64,000 nucleotides of DNA, taken from Tolypeutes matacus. Taxonomy: Eukaryota; Chordata; Mammalia; Cingulata; Chlamyphoridae. Position 1 is the stretch's first letter, and the number at the start of each line of letters is the position of its first letter. The position numbers were made by a program, and so were the translations under genes. Below are positions 43,031 through 57,564 of the stretch, one piece after another. Under the pieces are notes generated by a model that was given only the letters and a program-made list of their open reading frames with translations, searched no databases and was not told the DNA's origin. The stretch spans positions 38,975,342 to 39,039,341 of the forward strand of contig JAKSZT010053928.1 in assembly GCA_026826555.1 (NCBI GenBank), given 5' to 3'.

Positions 43031-46000
43031 GATAATATTTGATATAAGAACTAAATCTGGTGGGAATATAACTTATTTATCTCAAATATTTCTTGAAGTA
43101 TGATCTGTGAATTCTTTGTATCAAATTCACCTTGTTATAAAGCAGATTCTTGGACACCACCCCTATCACTTTAATTAAAATTTTTGGTATGTGGGACGAC
43201 AGAATCTGAATTTTTAGCACATTTTTTCAGTTTGATAATCTTGCACTAATCTAAAACATAAAGGCATATGTCATAAAGTATGCTGTAGTTAAGAGTATTT
43301 CATACATAAGCTATAAAAAAGTAGAAGAATGCAATTTAAAAAAATTTGTAGCAATCAATGCTACTTATTCTTTTTAATGGCTATCAATGGCCTAGCAGAA
43401 AAGAAAAGACACCAAAGAATGTTCAATCAATAACTTTAAGAAGGCAGCTATTCACTGCAAGAAACTCTACTAGGAAACCTGCTGTCTTCATATGATGATA
43501 TAGAAACAAGGATAAGAGGTTTTGTGATTAAATAAAAATCTGTTATCTATCATATATTAATCTATAAAACCGTCTTTACCTGATCTATTTATAACAGATC
43601 GAACAAGACAGTTAAAATTAATGAAAGTGTTGGAAAAGTTAAATAATTCAGAGTGATCAACACATAAGATGAATAACAAGATGATAAGTGATCAACAAAA
43701 AAGATGAAGTTGATTTTTGTTAAGGCAGATGAGAACAACTATAGGATAATTTTAAAAGAATGACATGAAGATGTTTGTGATGATGAGGGATAAAACGATT
43801 GCTTGGGGTGGGGCATGAAGGAATAACTTGAAGACAAATGTCAGAGGATGACATAGCAGTGAGCAATGGATTATAACAGTACAGAGCAAAGATGACCAGG
43901 GCATGGACTGGGGATTTTGCTTTAGGAAATAATGAAAAAGAGACAGATGCTAGGTATAATATAGTAAGCATGATTAGACAAATCATTCAGTGGGGAAGTG
44001 GACAGGAAATTTTGATGATCCATATGCATTGCAGTTCTTAAATGCTATGCCATTAATGGCTTTGATCATTGTGGTCCACTCAGCGTATGAAGATTTATGT
44101 ATTTCTGTAAAGATGGTTAAAATACTCAGTCTTAAATCAACCATTGGAAGAAGAACTTGTGGAGCAGCAAATGCCTAAAGTAGTAATTTTGTAAGGTAGG
44201 CAACAAGAATAATGATTTCAATTTGATTTAATATCTCAAAAGAGATTATTATTTAAAACTGGAACAAATGCAGAACAGTGGAACATATCTTATTTTATAT
44301 TTGGCCATAAAACATTATTTTATAAGGAGTATTGGGAAAATTATAAAGGGATCATCAGCTGATTAAGATATATAACTGCTAAAATTAATTATTTCTCCAA
44401 GACAGTCTTTGAGAATTATTTCTAGGATGTAATCAGTAAAATATTTGAAGATTAGGAATTTAAATGTGCTCTTTTAAGAGAAGAGAATCACGACCACTAG
44501 AAAGGTAATTCTTTTATACATCATAAATACTGGGTTCCAAGCCATGGATAAATTAGGAAATTAATTAATATTATTAAGCAACATCACCTGTCCTACTTAA
44601 ATAATTCCAGAGTTTGGAATAAGAATTCCAATTCCTTATCCTCTTTGCTTAAAAATCCCAGCTTTTCTGGAGTTTTAAAGACATAATTTTCATAACTTCC
44701 TAAAGTACTTAAAGTATATGTTATCCATGTCAGAATACAATCTATACTATTAGCTTTTAATCCTACAATTCCTGTGCAATTCCATTTTCTGACTTTCATA
44801 AATCTCAGTGTAATGATGAGTAACAGAGGTTTTTTCCTAGTAACATAAAAATGTGTATCGCAGGTCATTCTTCTTATATAAGATGAACTCTGGTTTATTC
44901 TTTTAATCATAAGAGATCATGTAAAAAGCAAGTTTTGATATTTGAACTAAATAATTCAATATCATTGTACAAATTTGGATTTATGCGGTTTTGCCATACT
45001 GATATTACCAAGCAAATCAGCATTGTTCTTTCTTTGGAGCATATAAATCATTTTCAGTGATCAATTTGGGAAGACTGACAGATGTAAAGCTATATAAAAC
45101 ACAAAGAATTTTGCAATTATCAGAATACAATCCAAGGACATGTTTGCAAAATATTACTAAACATCTTATTTTGAATTGTCTGTGTATTATGTCTAGAATT
45201 AGGACCTATAAAGAATTGGAGCAATTTTCTAGATCATTTATATGTAAAACCACAACTGAGGAAGGAAAGAAATGAATTTTAAAAATCAATTATTTCATTG
45301 GTTGTTTACTTTATTCTAATTACTTGAAAATTTGCCCATTCTACTGCCTCATTTCAATAATATACAGAGTCATAGACTTGGCCTTACTATTTGTTTACTT
45401 TAATGATCGATTTATAGTATGGTGTATAATGAATATGATGTGTAGAAAATTATATAACATGTGGGCTTTTTATGGTAATTCGAGCAAAAAGCTGGTATAA
45501 TGCATGAGTGATGACCTGAATCATAATACAAATAATGATATTAATTTCCATTTAAATCATGCTCCATATTCATGGTTTTATAATTTATCATTATTAATCA
45601 AATAACTATATTACTAAATAACAATGTTATTATTGTCAATTATGATGAAGTTAATATAATTCTTTCTTGAAAAAATTTTTATTTTAATCTGAGTTTGCCC
45701 ATAATGATAATTTTATGAGAATAGGCTCATGTTTTAGGACAGCAAATACTGTCTTTGTGATATCACATATAATGTATGTAGCATCATAGAAGCCTAGTTC
45801 AAAAACCAGTTCCAGCTGTCTGTAAGAGATGACAGAATTACAGAATTGGCAGATACCTGGAAATTGCAGTTTAGTTTGGCCCATCATGTCCAGAGAGATC
45901 CATTTAGAATGGTTCTAGAAGCTGTTCTTTTATTGGGTACAACTATTCTTGATATGGTGGTATTTGACAGTCATTTAAAATATGAACTGAATACAACTAA

Positions 46001-46800
46001 ATTTTCTCTGTGGATTTTCTCTGACAGATGCACAGAGGCATCTTGCGTCTGCCATAGGCATTGTTCAAACACATGTAAAACCATTCCAGCATTTATTTTG
46101 ATGCAAACAGCTAATCATATGGTTGTGATTTATGTTCAAAGAATGGATTTTAATCAAATCTATTATTTTAGCCCTCTGCTTGATTTCTTATAATGGTGTC
46201 ATGGCACCTATATAGGGAAAAACGACTTCTCCCAATAAAACTAGGGCATATTTTCCTGATTTCATGATAATAGAAGTATGCTTTAAAAGGGGAGAGCTCT
46301 GTATTTCTTTATTTCTGATTATGAAAGTATAAAACCCACAAATTGAACTATGAGAGAGAGGACTATTTGCTGTTAGGCAGTTAGTTCTACTTTACATAGG
46401 GCAACTGGAAACAAACCACAAAATCTGAATAAAGCATTTTTTAATATGCAGACACAATTTTTATCAGTGGCTACTTATAATTTTTAGTTCTTCTAAAATT
46501 AATTGCCAATTCTTAATCTAGATTTCAATATTGTTATAAAATTTCCACTTTTAAAGTTTATCACAGAATAAAGAAAAAAATGAGTATAAACCTAAATTTT
46601 AAAGTATTTCAACAAGTGAGGTTTAATTAAAGTTACCCTCAGCATCTAATAATATACAGGAAATTAGCTGAACTCTCTATTTAAAGTTCAGGAATCCATT
46701 TGTGACATGGCTGGTTCTATTTCATTTGGTTGAAGTTACTATGTTGGCAGACTCTTTTGTTTGCTATTCGCTGATTTGTTTTCTCCCCGGATCTTTCTAG

Positions 46801-46877
46801 ATGTCCTACCAACTGGTCAGGCACACAGTGTGAGAGGCCAGCCCCTAAGAGCAGCAAGTCTGATCATATCAGCACAA
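46801..46877 (+). CDS. LRP1B: LRP1B exon D: end of last EGF module and juxtamembrane linker
   Basis: This 77-bp exon lies between acceptor TTTCTAG and donor A|GTAAGT. It enters in phase 2 and exits in phase 1. It encodes 25 complete residues. [10 protein letters not shown] supplies the fifth and sixth cysteines of the final EGF module. [15 protein letters not shown] is a short hydrophilic Ser/Lys/Pro-rich linker that precedes the membrane span in LRP1B. Asn-Trp-Ser is a potential N-glycosylation site. Its first base completes a Lys codon from exon C. If exon C were skipped it would complete a Leu codon (TT|A) from exon B, so both splice forms keep an intact EGF module. The transmembrane exon is not found within the following 17 kb. 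Confidence 0.93.
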
Positions 46878-49800
46878 GTAAGTTTCTCTGATTAATATCT
46901 TGAATGATCTATATTAGATACAAATGGTTTTTTCTCTTTTGACACCATTATTGAGGGAGATGACTCTTTACAAAATCATGTTTATGGAATTTTGCAAGAG
47001 TTCCACTGTGACCCTGTGTTTGAAAGATGAAGCACTGAACTCTTACTCCTGGCGACAAGATCCAACATTTATGTGCTCTTAGGCAATGAGAGTTCATCAT
47101 AAACTTTGGCTGTTTTCAGAACGCACATCTGCAAAGCTTGCATAAGCTTTTCGTAGAAAATATGTGTCAACTGCAAAGGTTGTAAATATCACAATGGGTG
47201 TGAGACTGTTCCAGGAGGAAAAACAATTCTATGTTTTAATTAGAGCAAAGTGTATTGACTTGAATTGCATTTCAATGAGGCGTAGAAAAAAAAACTGACT
47301 TGATTTGATTAGATTTAAAGAGAAGAAAATTAACAGGAACTTTTAATAAGGATCATGGTGATGCATTACTTTTTTTGTTTTTAATGTACTAATTTTGAAG
47401 TGCAATAAAATTTAGTTCAAACTTTTGTGAGTGTTTCTGTATAGCTATAGTCTTAGGACACACCCCTGGTATGAAAGTTTATCCATACCATCATTGTGTG
47501 TGTGTATATGTGTATGTTGTCTGACAACTTTAAATGATTTACAAGGGTTTTCAAAATAAAGTATGAAATAAAGTTTCCCAGTTCATTCATATTGTCATAA
47601 ATTTGACCATGAGTGAAGAGTTTTGAATTATATGTAATGTCTTTCAAATGGGTAAGTACATCCTTGAAGGGGAAAAATAAAATCAGAAAACATTAGATAA
47701 TCCCTGACTGACAAATGCTTACCTTAGAAAATTTCACCTAGTCCCTAAAAATCCCTAAAAGCAAACTAAAACATACCACTTTGGTGTTAGTAAGAAAGGA
47801 ATGAAACTATCAAAGTCCAAGGTATATAGGATTTTTTTTAACCCTAAGCCAGGACTTCCAGCATTCCTGATCTACTATTTGTTGTCCCCCGCCTCCCCAA
47901 AAGTTTCTATTATATTGCTTCAAGTCATATTGTCCAAATTTCACCTTTTAAATATTTGTTTGGGTTAATAAGCATGCGCATCTTTGAAAATGACAAATAT
48001 GTCTGGAATAAATAGATTAGGCATGACTATTTGAATTTGGAGAGGTAAGGTGGGTGATCTTTGGTCATGAAGCATTTTAGATGTGCCTTAAAATCGATCT
48101 GCTCCATTGAGGACAAAGAAAGAAGGCCTTGAGGAAACTATGGGCACATCATTATGAGGACAGGACAATAGGATTTGGGGAATTGGTTCACAAAAATTAG
48201 TAGGAATGGCAAAATATACCTTGCCTAATTTGATATTGCAAAGAGAGAGGTAAGGAAAAATAATAGTTCTCATCTCTTTCCCCTGGATCTGGGGCTCAAA
48301 CTAATATTACTAATATGTGGCAGCCTACATATGATTTTTGAGTGTTTGTGAAACTCAACCAACATTAAGGGCATTTTTATCTAAAAAAATACATTTCAAA
48401 TTACCAACCTATAGAACACAAGGACTTTATAAGTTGGGAATTATGAAGACAAGGTATTTTAGCCTTTCTTCTATGGGAGTTTATCAGTTATCTAAGATAA
48501 ATGATACACATAGCCTTCTAGAGAGTCAAAAGTGATTATAATTATTGCTAAAACTCTCTAAAAAGACAGAACAAAAAACCTGCTGAATTTTCAGATTTTT
48601 AATAAGGTCCATCCACAAAGGGAAAGTGTAATGGTCTGGAAAGAGTTTTGGAGCAGGGATATTCCAGATGTTATTACTTGGAGGAGGCGTGTCCTCAACC
48701 ATTTGTGTGGACATCAAGATTTCCCTTTGGGGAAGTGCCTCTAATCATAGGAAACTGTTCTAAAACTGGGAACATCAAAATGGAGGAGAAGTTGTTGAGA
48801 GTTGTAACCATTTTTCAAAAGGTTCTGGTGCTCTTCCTCACATCACTGATTCAAAGTCATTAAATTTAATGGATGTATCAATGCACATTGAAAGGGCTAT
48901 TAGCTATGTAAATGTCAAATTACCTTAGACTTGAGCAAAGTTGACCAAATAATGACTCTATTAGAAGGTGCTTATCATTAGACATTTATGCTTAGAGAAA
49001 CTTGCCTCAATAACTCTGAAAGGAGGATAAAAGGTAGTTAAACTGATCCCTCCTAAAATAAGTGGGTTATTTTTCTTTGCTCAAGTAAACCCAGTGGTTT
49101 TGAATGATTGTCAAACATTACCCAATCTTGGGTAGAAGTTATATGCCCAAGGAAAAAGATGAATAATTTAGGAATGTGTTTTCAATTCTGCATTTCCACT
49201 TACGGTGAAATATTCCATCATCATTGGACCTTGACAGAGTCAAGAATACACTGTCTATGTCTGCCTAAGTACTGTCAATTTAACGGAGATTTGCCTTTCT
49301 AATTCATGCACGGTTTTCTTAATGATCTCTGAGTAGTGGTACTGATGTTTTCTGGTGCTTGTCATTTAAAATAGCTAAAAATCAACGTCTGGAATTAGGC
49401 AGATCTATTATCCCAGAACTTTCTACTTAGGCTCCATATGAAGAAACGTGGCTTGACTCCCCTGAAGTTATTTTGAAGAGTTTTAAACACAGTATAAAAA
49501 TTGTCTTTATGTGCTCTTAATTTAAATTTACATACAATTTAAAGAGTGGATACTGGATGTTTCAATTGTGCTATACATATCAGCTAATATTTAGGAGAGT
49601 AAAAATATATCCTTAGACTTATTGGCAGTATTGCAGAGATGCTATATTTTATTGTAGTGACAAGAGAGATGTAAAATCTGCAGGGCAATGCTCATGTCTC
49701 TTTTTGTTCTGCTTTGTCTTTATCTCTTTTATGTCACCAGAGGTTAACAGCAGGGGGAAAAAAAGATTATGTGATATACCAGGAATCATAAATTTGCAAA

Positions 49801-50024
49801 TATGGAGGGATAACTGAACAATGCACATAATGCCTTTGCACTGATTCCCCCAAAGACTTCTAAAATACTTCACTTCCCTGAAAGTCTAATGGAAAGAGAA
49901 GAGACCTTGGATTCAGATAAACATGGGTTTAACACTGTCTCATTGCACAAGTCGCTTACCTTCTCTGAGGCTCTCTGAGGAGAGCTTAGTATTTATCACA
50001 CATAGTTTTCCATACTTCCATTTA

Positions 50025-50412
50025 CTTTACTTGGCAAATATTTATAGAGCCTCTACCAAATGGCAAATACTATACTAGATCAGCAAATAAGATAAACATA
50101 AGTAAACATGCTAATATATGAAATAATTGTGAGTTTTGATTGGTTCTATTAAGGAAATAGAAAAGGAACAAATACAGAGAATGACAGAGAACTGAGTTCA
50201 GCAGTGTATTCTCTGAGTTAGTGGTACTTAAGCTGAGACTTGATGGATGAAAAAGGGGAGGTGGGGCTCAGGAAATTCCAAGCAAAAGCCCTGGGACAGG
50301 AAAGAGTTAGACATGTTCAAGAGACCGTGAGAAAACCAGTGTAACTGGGGCCTAAGCAACAAGGAGGAGAGGGTACACATGAGAATAGAGGTGCAGGATC
50401 CAGATGATAGGC
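50025..50412 (+). repeat. Ancient mammalian repeat copy
   Basis: It opens with 'ggcaaatatttatagagcct' and carries 'gctgagacttgatggatgaa', 'aaagccctgggacaggaaag' and 'agttagacatgttcaag'. It is the same family as 31926-33920, truncated by the L1 that starts at 50418. Confidence 0.5.
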
Positions 50413-50911
50413 ACTTCCTTTTTTTTTTTAATTAATACACTTTATTTTTAGAGCAGTTTTAAGTTTACAGAAAAATTGATCAGAAAGTACAGAGAGTTCC
50501 CATATCATCCATCCCCCTTCCCTCACACAGTTTCCCCTATTGTTAATATCTTGTATTAGCATGGTACTTTTGTTACAATTGATGAAACAATATTGATACA
50601 TTATTTTACATGAGGCTTCACTGTGTTATACAGTCCTATGAGTTTGACAAATGCATAATATATTGTATTCACCATTACAGTATCATAGTGAACAGTTTCA
50701 CTACCATAAAAATTCCCTCTGTTCTTCCTAGTCATCCCTCCTTCCCTGGCAAACTGATCTTTTTTTTTTTTTTTTAATTAGTAACATATATACAACCTAA
50801 AAGGTCTCACTTTAACCACATTCAGTTATATAATTCAGTGGTGTTACTTGTATTCACAATGTTATGTAGCTATTACCATCAGCCATTACCACAACCTTTC
50901 CAATACCCCCA

Positions 50912-51001
50912 TTTTTTTTTTTTTAGGCGGTATCAGGGATTGAACCTGGGACCTTGTATATGGGAAGCAGACACACAACCACTGAGCTACATTTGCTCCC
51001 C
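50912..51001 (-). mobile_element. tRNA-derived SINE fragment (reverse), first of three
   Basis: A T run is followed by 'aggcggtatcagggattgaa' and 'accactgagctacatttgct', then CCCC. The reverse complement shows a tRNA-like A box (TAGCTCAGTGG) and B box (GGTTCAATCCC). Confidence 0.75.
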
Positions 51002-51009
51002 AAGGAGAG

Positions 51010-51114
51010 TTAGTTTTTTTTTATTTGTTTTGTTTTTAGGAGGTACCAGGGATCAAACCCAGGACCTCATAGTGGGAAACAGGTGCTCAACAACTTTAGC
51101 TACATCCGCTCCCC
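51010..51114 (-). mobile_element. tRNA-derived SINE fragment (reverse), second of three
   Basis: A T/GTTT tail leads into 'aggaggtaccagggatcaaa', the B-box complement, and a terminus 'tacatccgctcccc'. It is adjacent to and in the same orientation as the preceding copy. Confidence 0.75.
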
Positions 51115-51118
51115 AAAC

Positions 51119-51182
51119 ATTTTTTTCTTTAAGAAGGTACCAGGGATTGAACGCTCCATCACTGAGCTTCATCTGCTCTCCC
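51119..51182 (-). mobile_element. tRNA-derived SINE fragment (reverse), third of three
   Basis: This is a shortened copy: T-rich tail, 'agaaggtaccagggattgaa', then a deletion to 'tcactgagcttcatctgctc'. It stops at the resumption of L1 3' UTR. Confidence 0.7.
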
Positions 51183-54100
51183 AATTAAGCTTTAACTCCC
51201 CCACCCCTAATTCTTCCCAGCTCCTGGTTACCTGAGTTCTGGTTTCTGTCTATGAATTTACTTATTCTAATTGTTTCATATCAGTGAGATCATACAATAT
51301 TTGTCACTTTGTATCTGGCTCATTTCATTCAACATGATGTCTTTAAGATTCATCCATGTTGTTGCATGCATAAGAACTTCATTCCTTTTCACAGTTGCAT
51401 AGTGTTCCATTGCCTGTATATATGACATTATACTAATCATTAATTGGTTGATGGACACTTGGGTAACTTCCATGTTTTGGCAATTGTGAATAATTCTGCT
51501 AGGAACATTGGTGTGAAGGGAGTATATATCCAGAAGTGGAACTGCAGGGTCATATGTAGTTCTATATTTAATTTTCTGAGGAGCCACCAAACTGTTTTCC
51601 ATAGTGGCTGCACCATTTTACATTCCCCAGAACAAGGAATGAGTGTTCCCATTTATCCACATTCTTTTCCAACACTTGTTACTTTATCGTGTGCTTTTAA
51701 AAATAGTATCCATTCTACTAAGTGTAAAGTGGCATTTCATTGTGGTTTTGATATATATTTTCCTGATGGCTAATGCTGTTGAGCATATTTTGAGGTGCTT
51801 TTTTTGGCCATTTGTGTTTCTTCTTTAGAGAATATCCTATTCAAGTCTTTAGACTATGTTTTCATTGAGTTATTATTTTGTTGTCGAATTGTAGGTTTTC
51901 TAAATAGATTCTGGAAATTAAATCCTTATCAGATGTGTTGTTTCCAAATATTCCCTCCCATTCTGTAAGTTTTATTTTTACTTTCTTGAAGTAGTCTGTT
52001 GATGCACAAAGTTTTTACTTTTGATGAGGTCCCATTATTCCGATTTTTCTTTTGCTGCTCGTCTTTTGGTTTAAGGTCTAAGAAACTATTGCCTAATACA
52101 AGGTCCTAAAAATGCTTTCCTATGTTTTTTCTGGGAGTTTTATAATCCTGCTTCCTATATGTAGATCTGTGATCCATTTTGAGTTAAATTTTGTATATGG
52201 TGTGAGATGGGGATCTCCCTTCATTCTGTTGCATGTAGATATCCAGTTCTACCAGTACCATTTGTTGGAGAGAGTATTCTTTCCCCATCTACTGAACTTG
52301 GCACTCTTGTCAAAAATCAATTAACCATAGAACTAAGGGTCTATTTCTTAACTCTCAGTTTGGTTCATTGGTCTATGTGCCTATCCTTGTGTGAGTACCA
52401 TGCTGTTTTGACCACTGTAGTTCTAAAATAGGTTTTAAAGTCAGGAAAGTGTTAATCCTCCAACTTTGTTCTTAGTTTTCAAAGTGGTTTTGGCTATTCA
52501 GAGCCCCTTACCCTTTAATATAAATTTCATGATTGTTTTTTCTTTTTCTGCAAAGAAGCCTGTTGGAATTTTTATTGGGTTTGCATTAAATTTGTAAGTT
52601 ATTTGGGGTAGAATTGATATCTTGCCAATATTTAGTCTTCCAGTCCATAAGCATGGAATATTCTTCCATATATTTATACATTTCTTTTTGCAAAGTTTTG
52701 TAGTTTCCCATTTTTCAGTCCTTTATGTAATTGGATAAATTTATTCCTGGATATTTGCTTATTTTAATTGTGACTGTAAACTGATTTTTTTTCTTGAGTT
52801 CCTCTTCAGATTGTTCATTAGTGGTGTATATAATCACCACTGATTTTTGTGTGTATACCTTATACTCCACCACTTTGCCAAATTTGTTTATTAGCTCTAG
52901 TACTTTGTTGTAGATTTTTTTGGGATTTTAATATGTAGTTGGATTTGGTTGACTTGTATTTTATTCAGGACTTTTGCATCTATATTCATAGGGAATATTG
53001 TTCTATAGTTTTCTTATCTTGTAGTATCTTTATCTGTTAGACTGATATTGGCTTCATAGAATGAGTAAAGGAGTGTTCCCTCCTCTTCAGTTTTTTAAAA
53101 GATTTTGAGCAGGATTGGTGTTAGTTCTTCTAGGATTCTATGGTAGAATTCACCTGTGAAGCATTCTGGTCCTGGGCTTTATTTATTGGGAGGTTATTTG
53201 GTGATTGATTCAATCTCTGTACTTGTAATTGGTCTGTCGAGATCTTCTATTTCATCTAGAGTCTGTGTAGGTTGTGTGTTTCTTGGAAATTGTCCATTTC
53301 ATCTAGGTTGTCTAATTTGTTGGCATACAGGTGTTCATAATATTCTCTTGTGCTACTTTTTATTTCTGTGAGGTCAGTAATAATGTCTCCGCCTGCCCCA
53401 TTTCTGATTTATTTGTATCCTCTCTTTTTCTTGTTAGTCTAGCTAAAGGTTTGTCAATTTGTTTGATCATTTCAAAGACTGACCTTTGTTTTATTACTGC
53501 TCTGTATTTTTTTAATTCTATATTGCATTTATTTCTGTTCCAACCTTTGTTATTTCTTTCCTTCTGCTTGCTTTGTGTTGAGTTTGCTTTTCCTTCTATG
53601 GTTCCTTTAGGTGAACAATTAGGTCTTTGATTTGAATTCTTTCTTCTTTTTAATGTAAGCATTTAGGGTTATACATTTCCCTCTAAGCACAGGCCTCACT
53701 GATTGTCATAAGTTTTGATATGTTGTGTTCTCGATTTCATTCATCTCAAGATATTTGCTGATTTTCCTTGTGATTTCTTCTTTGACCCATTGAATGTTTA
53801 AAAGTGTGTTATTTAAATTCCGTGCTTTTGTGGATTTCCATTTTTCTGTTATTTATTGGCTTCATTCCATTGTGGTCATAGAAAATGCTTTGTATAATTT
53901 CAATATTTTTACATTTATTGAGACTTATTTTGTGACCTAATATGTTGTCTATCCTGTAAAATGATCCATGTGCACTTGAGAAGAAATTGTATCCTGCTGT
54001 TTTAAGGGGCAATGTTCTGTATATGTCTGTTTGGTCTAGGTCATGTATCATATTATTCAAGTTCTCTGTTTCCATATTAATCTTATGTCTAGATGTTCCC

Positions 54101-57100
54101 TAGCTATTGATGAAAGTGTTGTATTGAGCTCTTCAAATATTAGTGTAGAGGTGTGTGTTTTTCCCTTTAGTTTTGCCAGTATATGTCTCATGTATTTTGG
54201 GGTACTGTGGTTAGTTGCATAAATATTTATGATTTTTATTTCTTCTTGGTGGACTGACCCTTTTATCAGTATATAGTATCCTTCTTTGTCTCTTGTAACA
54301 GCTTATGACTTAATGCCAGTTTTGTCCAATACTAATATAGCTACTCAGTTCTCGTTTGTTTAATATTTGTATGGATTATCTTTTCCATCCTTTCATTTTC
54401 AACCTATTTGTTTCTTTGTGTCTAAGTTGAGTCTCTTGTACATGACATATAGTGGTATTATACATTTTTATCCATTATACCAGTCTGTGTCTTTTACTTG
54501 GAGAGTTTAATCCATTAACATCCAGTGTTATTACTGTAAAGACAGTTCTTACTACAACCATTTTGTCTTTTGTTTTTATATGTCATATCTTTTTTGTCTC
54601 TTTTTCCTTATTACAGCCTCCTTTTCTAGAGTCAAACTTTTGTGAGGTACATGATTGATCCCTTTCTCTTTTTCTTTTCTACATATTGCTAAAGTACTTT
54701 CCTTGTGGTTACCCTGTGATTTGTATTACACAACCTAAGTTTATAGCCTACTAATTTGAAAAGATAACAACTGAAATTCAATAGCATGTATGTTCTCTGC
54801 TCCCATACCCCTCCATTTCCCCACTTTATGATGTTTTTGTCCCACATTACTTTTTTATATTTTATGTGTCCATATCAGGAAATATTATTTCTTATTCAAT
54901 TGTATTATAACTCTTTTAGGAATTAAAGAATAGAGTTATATATTGAGGATACAGTACTATTGGTTTTTGCATTTATCCATTTAATTACCTTTACTGAAGA
55001 CCTTCACTTCTTCACACTCCCCTAAGCCAGTCTCTCCTATCTTTTCCTGTCAACATGAAGAACTTCCTTTATCAGTTCTTGTAATGCAGGTCTTTTGGTG
55101 GTGAATTCTCTGTTTCTGTTTATCTGTGAGTGTTTTACATGCCCTCTCATTTTTGAAGGACAATTTTTCCAGATAAAGAATTTTTGGTTAGCAGTTTCTC
55201 TCATTCAGTACCTTAAATACATCATACCACTGCCTTCTCAAATCCAGGGTTTCTGATGAGAAATCAGTACTCAGTCTTATTGAGGATCCTTTGTATGTGA
55301 CAAATCCCTTTTCTCTTGCTGCTTTCAGAATTTTCTTTTTATATCTTGCATTTATTATTTTGATTAATGTGTGTCTTGGAGTAAGTCTATTAGGGTTTAT
55401 CATGTTTGGAATAGTTGCATATCTTGGACATGTATATTTATATCTTTTATAAGAGCTGGGAAATTTTTTGTCATTATTTCCCCAAATATTCATTCTACCC
55501 TTTAGCCCTCCTCTTCTCCTTCTGTGACTCTCATGGTGTGCATGTTGGCAAACTACCTGCTGTCACTCAAGTCCCTGAGACAATGCTCAATTTTTTTCTA
55601 TTCTTTTCTGTATATGTTCTTGTGACTATATGATTTTGATTGTCCTTTCTTCTAGTCCTCTGATTTTTTTTCTTCTCCCTGGTCAAATCCAGTTTTATGC
55701 CTCTAGTGTATTTTTAATCTCCATTATTGTGTGGTTCATCACCACAATTTCTGCTGTGGTTCTTTTTAAATTTTTGAATTCTTCTTTACGCTCACATATT
55801 GTCTTCTTAATATCCATTAGCTCTATAGCCATATTTTTTTAATATTTCTATCCATTTTTTCCTTCATCTCCCTGAATTGATTTAGGAGATTTGGTTGATC
55901 CTCTTTGATTAGTTCTTCCAAAATCTGAGTCTCCTCCTATGCTTAATTTGCTCCCTTAACTAAGCCATATTGCCCTGTTTCTTAGTGTGGCTTATAGTTT
56001 TTTTGCTGTTAACTGGGTGTCTACCTATTTTTATGTGCTAAAACCTCTTGTCTAAGGTTTTATTGGAGATTAACTATGTGTCAAGGCTCTTCTTTGATGC
56101 TTGGTCCAGTTTATACTGAATTATTAGAGTAGCCCATGTTTAACTGTTCAGATTTTCTCAGGTCTTCTTCACTTGTTTTTTGCCCTAGACATGCAGTGCA
56201 ACTTTTAAGATTGCCTTTTTATATGCAATTCTTTCACCTCCAGGAGAAAGCTTCCTTTTCTATGTTCCTTCTCTGGGAATCCTGATCTGTTTTGTCTGTT
56301 TTTGTGTAAAATTCTCTCCCCAGCACCTATGATTTGTTCAAATGTTCTCCCTCTTTCAGTGCCCTTTTTCATTACACTTTACAGTTCTGGGACCTGACCC
56401 CCCTTGCAGCAATTCAGTTTTCCCTTCTTGCCTCTGGTAACTTCGCTGTTAGATTATCCCACCCCAAGGAGCCAGATGGGTCAATGTTCAAAAAAGGCTG
56501 CTCTTTTGGTTTAATGTTCCAGGAATCTGAGACCAGGTTGGGTGTGTACACCTCTTGCCAACAGTTCTGCTTTGGGTATTTTTGTTTGGGTGCCTTGTTG
56601 TATGTACATGCTCATCAGCCCATTGGGTTCCAGGCTCTGTTTCTGCAGCCTTGGCTCCCTGTTCTGTTTGTGCATGGGGTTCTAACTTGCTGTTGTGAGT
56701 GGTTTTGTGTTCTGAATCCACAGCAGGAGGTACCTGAGCCATGCTGCCATTGTGTGACTCTGAATGTTACACAGGACCAAATGAAGGGGAGGAGTCCTCA
56801 TTGGTAGTTTCAAGTCGTAGATCTCCTACCTTTATTTGGAGGGTTTTTTTCTATATTTTTGATTCAGCATTTGTGGAGTCCTTCTCCAGTCTCCAACAAC
56901 CTCCAGAGTTCCAAAGAAGTGGGATTTGTTCTTATATCAGTTGTTTCTGAGGGAACACTTTTCCAGGGGATGCCTTACCTGACCATGCTGGTTGTGTTAT
57001 GCCAATAGGGAGTTTCTTAAGGATCATTGTAAGAATCACCTTTATTAGGTTTAAAACATGATCTTTTCTTTATGATTTTTCACATTAAAATTTAGCAAAC

Positions 57101-57564
57101 TGCTTGAGAAAAAGCATTCTAATGCCAAACATTTATAGACACACTCACATGTGTATATTTATACATATATTTAAATATAAACTTAAGAGAAGAATATATA
57201 GCAACAAGACAAAAGAGGGCAATTATAATGGTATTATTGTATGCTTATATTTTTCTACTGTAAATTCAATCAATAAACAAAGCACTCTCTTCCTTTGGCC
57301 TCTGTGAAGCTACACGCTTCTGGTTTTCCTCCTGCCTCTCTTGAAGCAACTCTGTCTTCTATGTGAGAAAATTTTCTTTCCTTACTTTCTAGTTAACTCA
57401 CTCGCTGCTCGTCACTACGTGTACTCTCCTTGGCAAAACCATTTAATTCTTTGTTCTCAGTTATCAACTATATGTAGAAATACTCCAAATTTCATTCCTC
57501 AATCCTGATTTCTCTCTTGATTTCTGGGCACATATCCCACTTCCCACTTGTTATCTCTCTCTTT

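Larger units (their letters stand above)
50418..56985 (-). mobile_element. Near full-length L1, antisense, degenerate
   Basis: Read on the minus strand, the order from right to left is 5' UTR (about 55990-56985), ORF1 region (about 55000-55960), ORF2 with endonuclease (about 53700-54740) and reverse-transcriptase portions (to about 51290), then 3' UTR (50418-51290). Assignments come from recognisable conserved stretches on the plus strand, such as 'ccagtctgtgtcttttactt' (endonuclease region) and 'ccatgctgttttgaccactg' (ORF2 C-terminal part). Frames are broken throughout. The longest open stretches are about 100-160 codons and lie on the wrong strand or outside the ORFs, so the element is inactive. 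SINE fragments are nested in its 3' UTR. Confidence 0.82.

Noticed and set aside
45846..46193. Cysteine-rich stretch (six Cys in 18 residues) after an acceptor-like TTTTCTCTGACAG at 46027
   Set aside because: The cysteine spacing does not fit an EGF module, no convincing donor follows, and exons C and D already join in frame without it.
55188..55493. 101-codon minus-strand frame in the L1 ORF1 region
   Set aside because: It is a remnant of a retrotransposon ORF1 interrupted on both sides, so it is annotated as part of the dead L1 and not as a gene.
56334..56807. 157-codon open frame on the plus strand
   Set aside because: It lies in the reverse complement of the L1 5' UTR. Composition and position explain the open stretch, and there is no splice or promoter context.
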